Assembly (NCBI GenBank): GCA_021813505.1
Contig: JAKAKI010000019.1
Span: 1 to 56,823 of the forward strand
Direction: 5' to 3'
Length of the DNA stretch: 56,823 nt
Source: a bacterium
Lineage (GTDB): Bacteria > Zixibacteria > MSB-5A5 > WJJR01
Both the position numbers and the translations under genes were made by a program. Position 1 is the stretch's first letter. Each line of letters starts with the position of its first letter. Below are positions 1 to 9,300 of the stretch, piece by piece. The notes beneath the pieces were generated by a model. It did no database searches. It worked only from the letters and a program-made list of their open reading frames with translations, and was not told the origin of the DNA.

Positions 1-1343
1 AGGCGCGACAGTTCACCGCCGGAGGCGATCTTGTCCAACGGTTTGAATCCCTCGCTGGGGTTGGCCTCAAACAGGAAGCGAATGGTCTCGGCACCTTGCG
101 CACGGACACAAATCGGGGCATCGGTCCCCTGGAGTTTGAGACCGCCGTCGGTGAATGTCTCCCACTCGATGCGCAACCGGGCATTCACCATGCCGAGCTT
201 TCCCAGAATCGCATTGACATTCTTCTCGAGATGAGCGCCAGCCGCGGTTCGTTCGCGGGTCAGCTCCGTGGCCAAACGCAGCAATGCGGATTCCAGGTCG
301 GCCTGCAGCGTCTTCAACTCGGCAACACGCCCGGTATCGCGGTCATCGGATTGATGCTCATCATCGAGTTCCTTGAGACGGTCGAGAATCGCGGCACAGG
401 TGCCGCCATATTTCGTCTTGAGGCGATGCAGTTCGGCGAGCCGGGTTTCGATTTGTTCGAGTCGTCCCGGATCGAAATCAAGCTGGCGGCGGTAGTCCGA
501 GAGAAACCGGGTGGCGTCGTCGATACCATCCTGCCAGAGGGTCAAACGCTCAACCAGTTGCTTCCAGCGGGCATCGATCTCGGACATCTTGCGCGCATCG
601 CGCAACAGTGTGCCGATCCGCGACGCGATGGAGCCTTCTGATTCGGACAGCTCACCGAGAGATTGCTCAGCCGATTCGATCAGGCGGCGGCCGTTCTTGA
701 GAATCCCGACCTCCGCGCGCAAACGTTCGTCCTCATCCGGCGCGACAGCGGCGCTCCGAATTTCGTTGATCTGGAACTCGGTGAGTTCGCGTTGGGCACG
801 GCGGCGTTCGATGATTGCGGCGAGTTCGGCCTGTGACTTGAGATTCTCCGAAAGCCGCGACCAGGCCTGCTTGACCTGATCGGCGAGCGGTTGCAGGCCA
901 CCAGCGGAGTCGACCAGATCGATGTGACGCGCCGGATCGAGGAGAATCTGTTGTTGATGCTGGCCACACAAATCGGCGAGATGTTCGCCGAGCGATAGCA
1001 GGCTGGTGCGCGTGATCAAACGATCACCGACAAAGCACCGTCCGGAACCTTTCAAGGGAAGTTCACGGCGAACCCATACCGGGCTGGTGATCTCGTCGGC
1101 CGAGGCGACGTCCTCGATGTTGAGACCGTGCGGCCAGTCGAACAATCCCTCGACAACAGTCAGATCGCTGCCGGTGCGGATCATCTCGACCGAGGCGCGT
1201 CCGCCCAGAAGAAAGCGAATCGCCTCGACCAGGATGCTTTTGCCGGCGCCGGTCTCACCGGTGAAGACCGCAAGGCCATCGGCGCACTCGATTTCCAGCG
1301 AGTCGACAATCGCGAAGTTTGTGATGCGCAGGCGGTGCAGCAT
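1..1343 (-). CDS. recN: DNA repair protein RecN, C-terminus cut by window edge
   Basis: RecN is an SMC-like ATPase that acts at double-strand breaks in recombinational repair. The start at 1343 gives MLHRLRITNFAIVDSLEIE, the usual RecN opening, and the Walker A GETGAGKS lies at residues 29-36. Near the window edge (about residues 434-443) the sequence reads KIASGGELSR, the RecN version of the ABC signature. The middle is the expected coiled-coil arm. About 447 codons are visible against a family length near 550-570, so roughly the last 110 residues, with Walker B, lie outside the window. The gene is last in a minus-strand run and is separated from the upstream membrane gene by 160 bp of repeat DNA. 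I see no SOS-type box just upstream. Confidence 0.95.
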   Translation of the reverse strand, partial: MLHRLRITNFAIVDSLEIECADGLAVFTGETGAGKSILVEAIRFLLGGRASVEMIRTGSDLTVVEGLFDWPHGLNIEDVASADEITSPVWVRRELPLKGSGRCFVGDRLITRTSLLSLGEHLADLCGQHQQQILLDPARHIDLVDSAGGLQPLADQVKQAWSRLSENLKSQAELAAIIERRRAQRELTEFQINEIRSAAVAPDEDERLRAEVGILKNGRRLIESAEQSLGELSESEGSIASRIGTLLRDARKMSEIDARWKQLVERLTLWQDGIDDATRFLSDYRRQLDFDPGRLEQIETRLAELHRLKTKYGGTCAAILDRLKELDDEHQSDDRDTGRVAELKTLQADLESALLRLATELTRERTAAGAHLEKNVNAILGKLGMVNARLRIEWETFTDGGLKLQGTDAPICVRAQGAETIRFLFEANPSEGFKPLDKIASGGELSR

Positions 1344-1409
1344 GGGTGTCTGAATCTTATACGATCAAGCGAGCAAGGCAAGAGGGATTGTTCGAAAATG
1401 AACTCGCGC

Positions 1410-1507
1410 GTAGGGGCGCCCCGGTGTGGGCGCCCGCGTGCCGCGCGGAGTTCGGGCGGTCGCGCGTTTCGCGCGGAATCCGGGCGGCCACATAGGGCCG
1501 CCCCTAC
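1410..1507. repeat. interspersed palindromic repeat (GGGGCGxCC type)
   Basis: This about 98-bp element has near-complementary ends: gtaggggcg at the left and cgcccctac at the right, with further inner complementary blocks. Shorter relatives occur at 9494-9525 and 9664-9693 (ggggcggcc...ggccgcccc). It fills most of the gap between recN and the upstream membrane gene and could fold into a hairpin. Confidence 0.7.
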
Positions 1508-1986
1508 GGATTGCTTCCCATGAACCCGTACAATAGGGCAATCAAAAACATCATCACACCGCCGGCCCAGAAGCCAATGGCCCAGTGGAGGGCGCGGTTC
1601 TTGCGGCGGGCGATCCGGACGATGGCCTGGCGCGCGGAATCGGGTGAATTCGAGAAGTAGCGGTAGCGCCGCACCGAGAAAACGCGCAGCGCGTAGAAGA
1701 TCGCCACCGACCAGGCAACCAGAGGAATCATCCAGATGAGCACAACGGTGGAGGATTTCCAGATCCCCGGCGCGGCATCAAACGCGAGGGCTGTCGCCAC
1801 CAGAATCCATCCAGCAAGAGCGGCGATAATCACCAGCATCGCCGCGGTATGGCCGGTGCGGATCGTATCGACGACAACCGTGCGCATGGTGCCAATCCAG
1901 TACAGATCATCATCGGTCGGCACGAAACCGGGCTTGGCGTGGTTGCCGCCGCTGGCTTTGGTGAGAAGGTCGCCGGTGGTCATCAT
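1504..1986 (-). CDS. small three-helix membrane protein, unknown function
   Basis: A 160-residue protein with three hydrophobic segments at about residues 47-69, 79-100 and 134-156. A basic loop, RVFSVRRYRY followed by RIARRKNR, lies between helices 2 and 3. The N-terminal 45 residues are polar and probably cytoplasmic or peripheral. I do not recognise the family. The start is a double ATG at 1986, four bases after the stop of the upstream zinc-ribbon gene, so the two are almost certainly co-transcribed. The close spacing suggests they act together, but the sequence gives no reaction or substrate. The 3' end overlaps the edge of a palindromic repeat by a few bases. Confidence 0.7.
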   Translation of the reverse strand: MMTTGDLLTKASGGNHAKPGFVPTDDDLYWIGTMRTVVVDTIRTGHTAAMLVIIAALAGWILVATALAFDAAPGIWKSSTVVLIWMIPLVAWSVAIFYALRVFSVRRYRYFSNSPDSARQAIVRIARRKNRALHWAIGFWAGGVMMFLIALLYGFMGSNP

Positions 1987-1990
1987 CGCA

Positions 1991-2179
1991 TCAGGGTTGA
2001 ATGACGAACTGGCGGCCGCAGTGCGTGCAGGTCACCAGCAGCCGCTTGGGTAGATCGAGTTTCAGGTCCTGCCTTTGGTCGATACGTTCGCGCAGATCGG
2101 TCTGGCCGCGTTCAAGCTCAGCGGTCAAATCGATCTCGACCGTGGTCTGGCACATCGGGCAGCGGTACGGCTCGAACAT
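1991..2179 (-). CDS. small zinc-ribbon protein
   Basis: A 62-residue protein with two CxxC knuckles, CPMC at residues 7-10 and CTHC at 51-54, joined by a charged segment. This is the layout of a one-zinc ribbon. The open frame extends upstream to 2326, but that part is a translated palindromic repeat and has no start signal, so the ATG at 2179 (MFEPYRCPMC) is preferred. The next gene begins four bases after the stop, indicating an operon. A nucleic-acid or protein-binding role is only an inference from the fold. Confidence 0.7.
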   Translation of the reverse strand: MFEPYRCPMCQTTVEIDLTAELERGQTDLRERIDQRQDLKLDLPKRLLVTCTHCGRQFVIQP

Positions 2180-2264
2180 GAGGCGATGATAGAACGGCGG
2201 GGAAATGGGGGCAATGGGAAAACGCGGAGCGGAAGGCCGAGGACAGAGGAAGATACTCGAACAT

Positions 2265-2315
2265 GGTAGCACGGGCGTCCCGCCCGTGCTGCATGGGCAG
2301 GATGCCCATGCTACC
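2265..2315. repeat. 51-bp palindromic interspersed repeat, full copy
   Basis: The outer ends ggtagc and gctacc pair. Inside are two perfect hairpins: agcacgggcg/cgcccgtgct and gcatgggca/tgcccatgc. The same 51-bp unit recurs at 8030-8080, with partial copies at 9538-9554 and 52750-52774. The unit can fold as a three-way junction. It lies just 3' of the phosphatase gene and may also act as a transcript end. Confidence 0.85.
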
Positions 2316-2322
2316 GGTTGAA

Positions 2323-3882
2323 TCACGGACAGATTGCAGGGTATGGACTACAAACGCAGGGATTGCACGGCGCGGGGCCACCGCTGAAAACATACTCGAT
2401 CAGCCGGACAACGTCGAGCACGTCGTCTGCCCCATTACAATCGACGTCACCACGATCAAGATGAGGGCATGCGGGATCGATTGGGGGCTGACCGGCACCC
2501 GAGAATGCGTGGTCGATCAAGGCGATCACATCGAAGAGATCGAGAACGCCATCGGGGGCGGCGTCACCGTGGGATGAGCAATCGCATGATGGACCATAGC
2601 CGGCGAACACGGAAAAGGTGTAGCCGACGCGTTGGACGTTCGTGTACGTGCGGCCACTCCATTGCACGCCAATAAACGGTCCGCCGGTATCGGTGACGGT
2701 CATCAGGCCAAACTGGCCACCACCGGCATACGCCCCCTCGCTGTAGGGCCCGCCTTTGATGCTGCCGGATTGGTCAAGCGCTGCTGTCTGGAAGACGGGG
2801 AATGACGCCCCTCCGCCGGTGGCGTAGTCGCTGTGGGAGCCATCATCGATAGCCAGCATGTGCGCATCGCCGGAAACCTGGCATAGTCCCTTGATCTGAT
2901 TGTCCTTGATGAAATTCGCAATTTCGCGCCGCTCGGTTGTGTAGAGATACCAGCCATCGTCGCCGGTGACGCCGATCCACGGGAGTGAGTTGACCCAGAC
3001 GATCAGCGGATACACGCCGTTGGCGTCGAGCAACTGCTGCTTGAACCAGGCCTTCTGCGTCGTGCCCAGCATGGTCTTGGACGCGTTGTCCGGAGCAATT
3101 GCCGGGCTGCGCGCCGACCGCGAGTCGGTCACGATGAAGCGCACGCGGCCAACGCTGAACGACTGATAGATCGGGACATTGCCGGTGCCGGCCGCCAGTG
3201 GGTAATGCGGGACATACTCCTGGTAGGTCAGCCGCGACGCTTCCCGTCCGGGCGCCAGCGAGTCACTGTTGTTGGGGCCGAAATCGTGGTCATCCCACAC
3301 GTACGCAATCGCGACGTCACGGTACAGATGCGACTGGGTCACCGACGCGAGCACGGTATCGAATGCCCGGCGAAACACATTGCGATCATTGACGGCGATG
3401 TTCAGGTAGTGCAGGTCCCCCATGTGGAGAAAGAAGAGCGGATCGTGCAACCGGATTGTTTCGAAGACCGTGTGTGCCGATGCCGTCCGCGCGCAGGAGC
3501 CGAGAGCGAGAGTGAACGATGCGGCGCCAGTGGGAAAGGTGTGGAACCTCCCCGGCATCGCTGAGTCCATCACACCGCTGACTTCGACCATATAGAAATA
3601 CTGCGTGTTGGGCGCCAGGCCGTTGATCGGCAGCACCACGACCCGGTTGTTGAGCGCGGCATTCGCGGTATCGGGCAGCGAATACGACGGGGCGCTCATG
3701 TCAGAATTCGGGCTGACGACAAGACGCGCTTCGGCGCCATCGGCGATGACCTTGGCGCGCACCTCCGCCGAGGTCGGCGTGACCGCGCCCGACCAGACGA
3801 ATTCCACGAGGGGTGCGGCAACCGCATGAGGCGCCTGGGCCAGAGCGGCGGGAATCAACACCATTAGCATCGAGGATCGCAT
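2323..3882 (-). CDS. secreted PhoD-like metallophosphatase with dockerin-like tail
   Basis: A 519-residue exported protein that probably hydrolyses phosphomono- or diesters outside the cytoplasm. A signal peptide (residues 1-about 23) is followed by an Fn3-like N-terminal domain of the PhoD family (about 25-118). The phosphatase core shows GSCAR (128-132), HMGDLHY (153-159), WDDHDFGPNNSD (about 196-207) and later SGDAHML, all PhoD metal-site motifs. The C-terminal 85 residues form a dockerin-like pair ending CNPCVCSPYPAICP, shared with five other proteins in this window. The open frame begins with TTG at 3891, but ATG at 3882 is the better start. The exact substrate cannot be read from sequence. 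Confidence 0.88.
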   Translation of the reverse strand: MRSSMLMVLIPAALAQAPHAVAAPLVEFVWSGAVTPTSAEVRAKVIADGAEARLVVSPNSDMSAPSYSLPDTANAALNNRVVVLPINGLAPNTQYFYMVEVSGVMDSAMPGRFHTFPTGAASFTLALGSCARTASAHTVFETIRLHDPLFFLHMGDLHYLNIAVNDRNVFRRAFDTVLASVTQSHLYRDVAIAYVWDDHDFGPNNSDSLAPGREASRLTYQEYVPHYPLAAGTGNVPIYQSFSVGRVRFIVTDSRSARSPAIAPDNASKTMLGTTQKAWFKQQLLDANGVYPLIVWVNSLPWIGVTGDDGWYLYTTERREIANFIKDNQIKGLCQVSGDAHMLAIDDGSHSDYATGGGASFPVFQTAALDQSGSIKGGPYSEGAYAGGGQFGLMTVTDTGGPFIGVQWSGRTYTNVQRVGYTFSVFAGYGPSCDCSSHGDAAPDGVLDLFDVIALIDHAFSGAGQPPIDPACPHLDRGDVDCNGADDVLDVVRLIEYVFSGGPAPCNPCVCSPYPAICP

Positions 3883-3944
3883 CAGTCTCAAGGTAATCAG
3901 AAGTGCGGGATGGGCAAGGGGGGCGGGGGGGAAAATGCGAGAAT

Positions 3945-5384
3945 CTAAGGGCAGCCCGTCGGGTACGGGCCGCAGGTGCAGGGATCGCAGGGAGCGGGGC
4001 CTCCACTGAAGACGTGGTTGATCAGGAAAACGACATCAAACACATCGTCGGCGCCGTCACAGTTGGCGTCACCACGGTCGATATGCGGACAGGTGGCATC
4101 GCGGATCGGAGCGGTTCCACCGGTAAAGACATAGTCGATGAGAGTTACGACGTCGAGGACGTCGAGGACGTCGAACACATTGTCCGACTGAATGTCGCCG
4201 TTGCGGGAGCAGTTGCAGTCACAATTCAACAAGACTACGACTTTGTTGCTGTCGAGGTCGGTCACCGCCAGGTCCATGAATCCGCGCCGATCCAAGTCAG
4301 TCGCGATGATCGACCAAGGGTAACGGCCAACCGGAAGATATGACGGCTCACCAAATGAACCACTACCATTGTTTTTCAAGAGTGATACCTGCCCGAGATC
4401 GCGATCAATGACTGCAAGATCGACGGAAGCATCGCCGGTAAGATCTGCGGCAGTGAGAAGGAGAGCACTCCAGCCCACTCCGTATCTGGATTTCGTGGGA
4501 AATGTACCGTCCCCACTGTTCAGGAGGACATTCACGTTTCCGAAGTAGATAGTGGAAACCGCCAAGTCCACGTCGCCGTCTCCATCGAAATCAGCTCCCA
4601 CAACCGACCAAGGATCGTGGTCGACGTAGTAATCCGAGCGATTGGAGAATGTGCCATCACCGTTGTTCTTCAATACGGAGACTATATTCACCGCCAAGCA
4701 AACCACCGCCAGGTCAATGTCACCATCACCGTCCAAATCAGCAGCGAACACCGACTTTGAATCCGGGCCAGTTTGGTAAAAAGCTGTGTTTGTGAAATCC
4801 CCCGTGCCGTTGTTCTTCAACACTGTCACGCCCCCGATGGATTGGTCATTTGCCACCGCCAAATCAATATCACCATCGCCATCCAAGTCGGCCGCAGAGA
4901 TCGAGAGTGGCCAGCCTCCGGCGAGGTACTTGGACGCAGGAGCGAAGGTTCCGTCACCATTGTTCATCAACACTGCCACTTCGGAGCTGTCGATGTTGGC
5001 CACCGCGAGATCCAGATCCCCGTCACCATCGAAATCAGCAGTCGTGATCGCATTAGGTCCTGGGCCTGCCGCGTAGTTGACCTCTGCATGAAAGCTGCCG
5101 TCGCCGTTATTCTTCGATATCGAAAGACTGTCGTCACTGTCGGCGATTGCCAAGTCCTTGTCGCCATCGCCATCGAAATCACCTGCACAGACCGAGACCG
5201 GGCCTGCGCCGACCGGGTATGTTCTGGGTGATTGGAAACAAAAGTCCTGTGCGTTGGCATGCGATGCGGCAAAGAGCAGCAATGCCAAAAGAGAAACCTG
5301 AATTGTGGCCAGGTGCGGTCGCGTGTTCCACCTCTGCTGGTGCGGAAAAAGAAACCTGACAATGGAAGTATACCGGTCCGCCAA
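3945..5384 (-). CDS. secreted seven-bladed FG-GAP/VCBS propeller with dockerin-like tail
   Basis: A protein of up to 479 residues with a hydrophobic signal segment ending near HANAQ. Seven consecutive VCBS/FG-GAP repeats follow, each with a calcium-type DxDGDGxxDLAV core and NNGDGTF turn, which should close one beta-propeller. Repeats six and seven have weaker Asp ladders. The tail is the same dockerin-like pair as in the phosphatase and ends CDPCTCGPYPTGCP. A 9-bp unit repeated three times (4149-4175) inserts DVLDVL into the first dockerin loop. The start is uncertain: the frame opens with TTG at 5384, but a good promoter (5367-5394) overlaps it, so translation may begin downstream at a non-ATG codon. 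Likely a surface binding or adhesion protein. Confidence 0.82.
   Translation of the reverse strand: MADRYTSIVRFLFPHQQRWNTRPHLATIQVSLLALLLFAASHANAQDFCFQSPRTYPVGAGPVSVCAGDFDGDGDKDLAIADSDDSLSISKNNGDGSFHAEVNYAAGPGPNAITTADFDGDGDLDLAVANIDSSEVAVLMNNGDGTFAPASKYLAGGWPLSISAADLDGDGDIDLAVANDQSIGGVTVLKNNGTGDFTNTAFYQTGPDSKSVFAADLDGDGDIDLAVVCLAVNIVSVLKNNGDGTFSNRSDYYVDHDPWSVVGADFDGDGDVDLAVSTIYFGNVNVLLNSGDGTFPTKSRYGVGWSALLLTAADLTGDASVDLAVIDRDLGQVSLLKNNGSGSFGEPSYLPVGRYPWSIIATDLDRRGFMDLAVTDLDSNKVVVLLNCDCNCSRNGDIQSDNVFDVLDVLDVVTLIDYVFTGGTAPIRDATCPHIDRGDANCDGADDVFDVVFLINHVFSGGPAPCDPCTCGPYPTGCP
4149..4175. repeat. 9-bp direct repeat, three copies, inside dockerin-like domain
   Basis: The unit gacgtcgag occurs twice, followed by a third copy with one change. 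On the coding strand it adds three residues per unit to the DVFDV loop, giving VFDVLDVLDVV where the paralogous modules have VFDVI or VFDVV. It looks like a slippage expansion. Confidence 0.8.
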
Positions 5385-5394
5385 GGAGTGTCAA
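5367..5394 (-). promoter_or_regulatory. candidate sigma-70 promoter of the propeller gene
   Basis: On the minus strand TTGACA (5394-5389), 16 bp, TATACT (5372-5367). This has the same form as the four promoters of the cysteine-repeat genes. It overlaps the annotated 5' end of the propeller gene and so questions that start codon. Confidence 0.55.
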
Positions 5395-5684
5395 GAAGGT
5401 ACGCATGCGGGTGTTGTAGCCTAGCCCCTTGTGGGCGTTGCTGGTGTTCGCTATCACGGTGCACGGATGCCACGAACGATAATCCGGTGCCCACGGTCGA
5501 CGGGCACAAGGCCCTATGCTACGGATGGACTTATTCGGCTACGGCCCCCCGGGCTTGCGCCCGGGGCTATTTTCTGGCGCCCCTGCGGGGCTTTTCGGAC
5601 CGGGAGCTGTGTAGTGACTCTGTTGAAAAACAATGAGTTACGTGTGGTCATATCACTTTCCGCATTATCCTATTACAAAGCCTC
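5395..5684. other. intergenic stretch with small hairpins, no gene seen
   Basis: The gap between the propeller gene and the small cysteine-rich gene holds REP-like hairpins around 5545-5600 (for example ccccgggcttgcgcccgggg). No supported open frame is present. The promoter that follows is listed separately. Confidence 0.5.
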
Positions 5685-5713
5685 TTGACACCTGAACGTT
5701 TGTTCAGTATAAT
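5685..5713 (+). promoter_or_regulatory. perfect consensus sigma-70 promoter with palindromic operator in the spacer
   Basis: TTGACA (5685-5690), 17 bp, TATAAT (5708-5713): both boxes match the consensus exactly. The spacer holds the palindrome CTGAACGTTTGTTCAG (5692-5707), which fits GAAC-N4-GTTC, the Gram-positive LexA box pattern, and also CTG-N10-CAG. Placed between -35 and -10 it would block RNA polymerase when bound. A TetR-type operator is the alternative. The predicted leader to the ATG at 5803 is about 83 nt. Confidence 0.8.
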
Positions 5714-5802
5714 CCGATCAGATAAGTGAAGGGCGCAAAGCCCCGGCAAACAAGCTCGCAGCGGCGGGCGGGATGTGGAAGAACAAAGACAAGGAGTCAG
5801 CA

Positions 5803-6030
5803 ATGTCAGCGACACCCATCGGAATGGCGCTTCAGGGCACCGGCCGGCCGGTTCCCATGACCATCACGGCGACGGCGGTTTGTCTGTGCGGGACACCGTT
5901 GCGAGCACGGGCCGGACACTGGGACTGCCAGCACTGCGGGCGGGCATTCTGCCGTGAATGCGGCGGCCCGATGATGCGCAGCGGCGGATGTGATGTGTGT
6001 TCGGTGTGCGGGAGCGGAGCGTGCGGGTGA
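5803..6030 (+). CDS. 75-residue cysteine-rich zinc-ribbon protein, RNR-tail-like
   Basis: Ten cysteines occur in 75 residues (27, 29, 42, 45, 50, 53, 63, 66, 69, 74). The C-terminal part, CGGPMMRSGGCDVCSVCG, resembles the zinc-binding tail of class II (B12-dependent) ribonucleotide reductases, which has the form CxxCGxxMxxxGxCxxCxxCG. Here it stands alone, with no reductase gene nearby. The ATG at 5803 has an AAGGAG six bases upstream. It sits behind a perfect promoter with an operator-like palindrome, so it is probably strongly but conditionally expressed. A zinc ribbon of unknown role is the safe call; the reductase link is inference from motif shape. Confidence 0.65.
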   Translation: MSATPIGMALQGTGRPVPMTITATAVCLCGTPLRARAGHWDCQHCGRAFCRECGGPMMRSGGCDVCSVCGSGACG

Positions 6031-6364
6031 GATCACACACTGGTCGGGGGGCAGGGACACCCACTGACCAAGGTCAGTGGCACGCGGCCGGTGATGTCAC
6101 CCCCGCACAAGCGGGAGATTGCTTCGCTCCGCTCGCAATGACAGAGTTGAGTTGCTCGCTCGCAATGACAGAGTTGAGTTGCTCGCTCGCAATGACTACC
6201 TCTGTCTATCCACGGACCGTATTCCCACAGTCATTGCGAGGCGCGGCTTTATGCGCCGAAGCAATCCCAGCCTCTCCTATCCGGGGAAGCCGAGATTGCT
6301 TCGCTCCGCTCGCAATGACTGCTGCTCCGCTCGCAATGACTGCCTTTTCCGATAGGATCAATCT
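6031..6364. repeat. cluster of 'tcattgcgag' palindromic repeats
   Basis: The gap before the helicase is filled by inverted and tandem copies of a repeat built on gctcgcaatgac / gtcattgcgag. A 27-bp unit (cgctcgcaatgacagagttg plus seven bases) is tandemly repeated around 6130-6195. Inverted partners lie at about 6231-6262 and 6289-6340. No gene is supported here. Confidence 0.75.
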
Positions 6365-9300
6365 ATGAAGATGGCGCAACTGCAGGAGTTTGGGATTTCG
6401 TCGTGGTTTGTCGAGCGGTGGGCCAAGACGATCGGGCCGGAGTTGCTCGACTGGCAGGCGGATGCGATCCGGCATTTTGATTTGTTCGGACGCGCGTCGC
6501 GTGCGGACCAATCCCCTGCTTCGGGCCATGGGCGCGGCCTGATTGTGATCGCGCCGACGTCATCGGGGAAAACATTCCTGGCGGAGCTGGCGATGGCGGA
6601 GGCGCTGATGCGGCGGCGCAAGGTGGTGTACATTGCGCCGCTCAAGGCGCTGACCGCACAGAAGTATGAGCATTTCCGCGAAGTGTTCGCACCGCTGGGA
6701 TTCCGGGTGGCGATCTCGACGCGCGACCGCCGTGGCGCCGACAACGCATTGCGCCGGGGGAATTTCGATATCGCGGTCACGGTGTATGAGAAATGGCAGA
6801 ACCTGCTTCTGACGCATCTGGATATTCTGACCGCGGTCGATCTGGTCATCTGCGACGAACCGCAACTTTTGTTCGACCCCGGACGCGGCCCGACAGTCGC
6901 GAGTATTTTCGATGTGATTGCCACCGTGCCGCGTGCGCCACGGGTGCTGCTTCTGGCGGCACGGCTGCCGCAGACAGAATCGCTGGCGGAATATCTCGGG
7001 GCATCGATCCAGCGGGTGCACCGCCGTCCGGTGGAGTTGCGTCTGGGTGTGCTCGATAACGGACGTTTCCATTTCCGGGAGCACAATTCGACCGAAATCG
7101 GCGACGAGGCATTCCCCTGGGATGAACATCTCCCCGATGCCGAGCGGCCGATGGCGCTGTTGCACACGCTGGCCGAACGCGGCGAGCAGGTGCTGGTGTT
7201 TTGCCCGTCGAAAGCCGAATGCCACCGTCGCGCACAGGCGCTCGCCGAACGGCGTACGGCAACACTCGAATTGGCCGACGATGACCGCTGGCGTTTGCAA
7301 AGCGGGCCATCGCTGGCGGCGCCGCTTGCAGAATGGCTGTCGCGCCAAATCGCAGTGCATCACGCCGATCTGACACCGCATCAGCGGACGCTGGTCGAAT
7401 CGTTGTTTATCGCGGGACGGGTGTCGGTGGTGTTTTGCACCGGGACGCTGGCGTGGGGCGTGAATCTTCCCGCGACAACCGTGTTCATCGACGCGGAGAA
7501 ATATACGAGCGGCCCCCACGCGGGCCGTCCGGTTCCGATGCCATTGGAACGTTTGGAATTCGAAGGTATGGCGGGGCGCGCCGGGCGTCTGGGATTGAAC
7601 CATCAGACGGTCCCCCCCACTGCTGATGCGATCGGCCGCGGGATTGTATGGAGCCACACGCCGTGCGAAGCGGAAGTGTTGTGGCAGACATACATCGCAC
7701 CCCCGACGGATCACCGGTCCGACCCCGCCGCATCCAGCGCCCCGCCTGCCTTCGCCCCTGAACAACGGTTGCTCAACTGGGTGGTGGCCGGGCTGGCGCA
7801 TTCGCCAGCGGAGGCGCTGGCGCTGGCGGAGCGGTCGCCGTTTGGGAGAGCGGACAAGAGTGTCCGCTCCACCGATGAGTTGAATTCAGTTGAGGGTTTG
7901 GGAGGGCGAGGTTCCCGCCGAGCCTTATCTCCGCACGCGAATGCTGAGTGCTCGCTGCAGATTCTCCGCGCGCAGCATCAAGGCTCGGCAGGAGCCTCGC
8001 CCTCCCTGTCTGCTTCGTCCTCTCCTGCTGGTAGCACGGGCGTCCCGCCCGTGCGGCATGGGCAGGATGCCCATGCTACCACAACAAATTCCACCATCTG
8101 GGATCAGGCGGCGGCGCGGCTGGTCAGCGCGGGAATGCTGCAGATCGCCGGGGATGGGCGGTTGGTGCCCACGCCGCGCGGATCGAAGACGGCAGCGGCG
8201 GGACTGAGTGCCGCATCGGCAGCCGCGATTGTGCGCGTGTTGAATGCGTGCGGTGATTTTGATGCGGCTCTCTGGACGGCGTTTTTGTCGGCGCTGCCGG
8301 AGACATCCGAAATGCGTCTGTGGCACACGCTCCGTCACGGAACGCAGCGGCGCACCAGCGAGAGCGCGCAGATCACGGCGTTCTGGCAGGAACGTTTCGG
8401 CGAGGGATTCATCGAGTCGATTGCGCGGCGGTTCCCATCGGATCCCGCCGCGATCACGGTGCATTTCCCCAGCACCGCGGCGCAGACGCGCGCGATGCTG
8501 ACCGCGCTGGTGCTCGACGATTGGGCAGCAGGAGTGCCGACGCGCGATCTCGAGCAGCGGTTCGGCCTGCCGATCGGACGGCTCGAACCGACCGCCGATA
8601 TGATCGCGTGGCTGTTCGAGACGGCGGCGGCGCTCGCCGAGACGGTGGAACCGGCGCGGCGTTTCGCCGCCGACTGCCATCGCGCGGGATTCGAAATTGG
8701 CCACGGGATTCCAGCGTCACGGAGCCGGCTGGTCGAGGCGCTCGGCCATCTGGTGCCCCGCCAGACGGTGCTGGATCTGATCGACCGGGGCTGGGACGAT
8801 CCGGAAACATTGAGTTTGCGCTGCAGCGCCGATCTGGCCGGCCTGGCGCCGCCGGGAATTATCGACGAGATGCTGCGGCGGTGCACCGAGTATGTGGCCG
8901 AGGCGACGGCCGCCATCAGCGACGCGCCATCATCGGAAAACAATTCCGCCAATTATCCCACCCGCCGCACGCGGCGGGGGAAAACGAAACACGATCCGAA
9001 GGAGGACGTCATGTCACCGATTCTGCACCTGAGCGGCTCACCGTCGCATTCCCGCATGTCGATCGAACTTGCGGGACGGCCTGTGACGCTGCGATTGAAG
9101 AGTTTCAAGTACCTTTTGGCTTTGGCGACGGCGCGGATTCTTACACGCGATGGCTGGATCGCCAAATCGGACATCGAGGGCGGCGAAAATCAGATCAAGT
9201 ATCTCTATCAGTTGCGGCGCGAACTCGCGCAGGCGGGATCGAACGATGTCGCGAGTCTGATCGAGAACGACGGCAATGGGCATTACCGTCTGACCTTGCC

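Noticed and set aside
1984-2326. A 111-residue version of the zinc-ribbon protein starting at 2326
   Set aside because: The first 49 residues are translated repeat DNA (palindrome at 2265-2315); ATG at 2179 gives a compact two-CxxC protein.
2323-3882. Cohesin-dockerin cellulosome cluster
   Set aside because: Dockerin-like tails are present but there is no cohesin, scaffoldin or glycoside hydrolase in the window.
5714-5800. A cyclic-di-GMP riboswitch suggested by gggcgcaaagcccc in the leader
   Set aside because: Only the GCAAAGC-like word is present; the other conserved core parts and the P1/P2 stems are missing.
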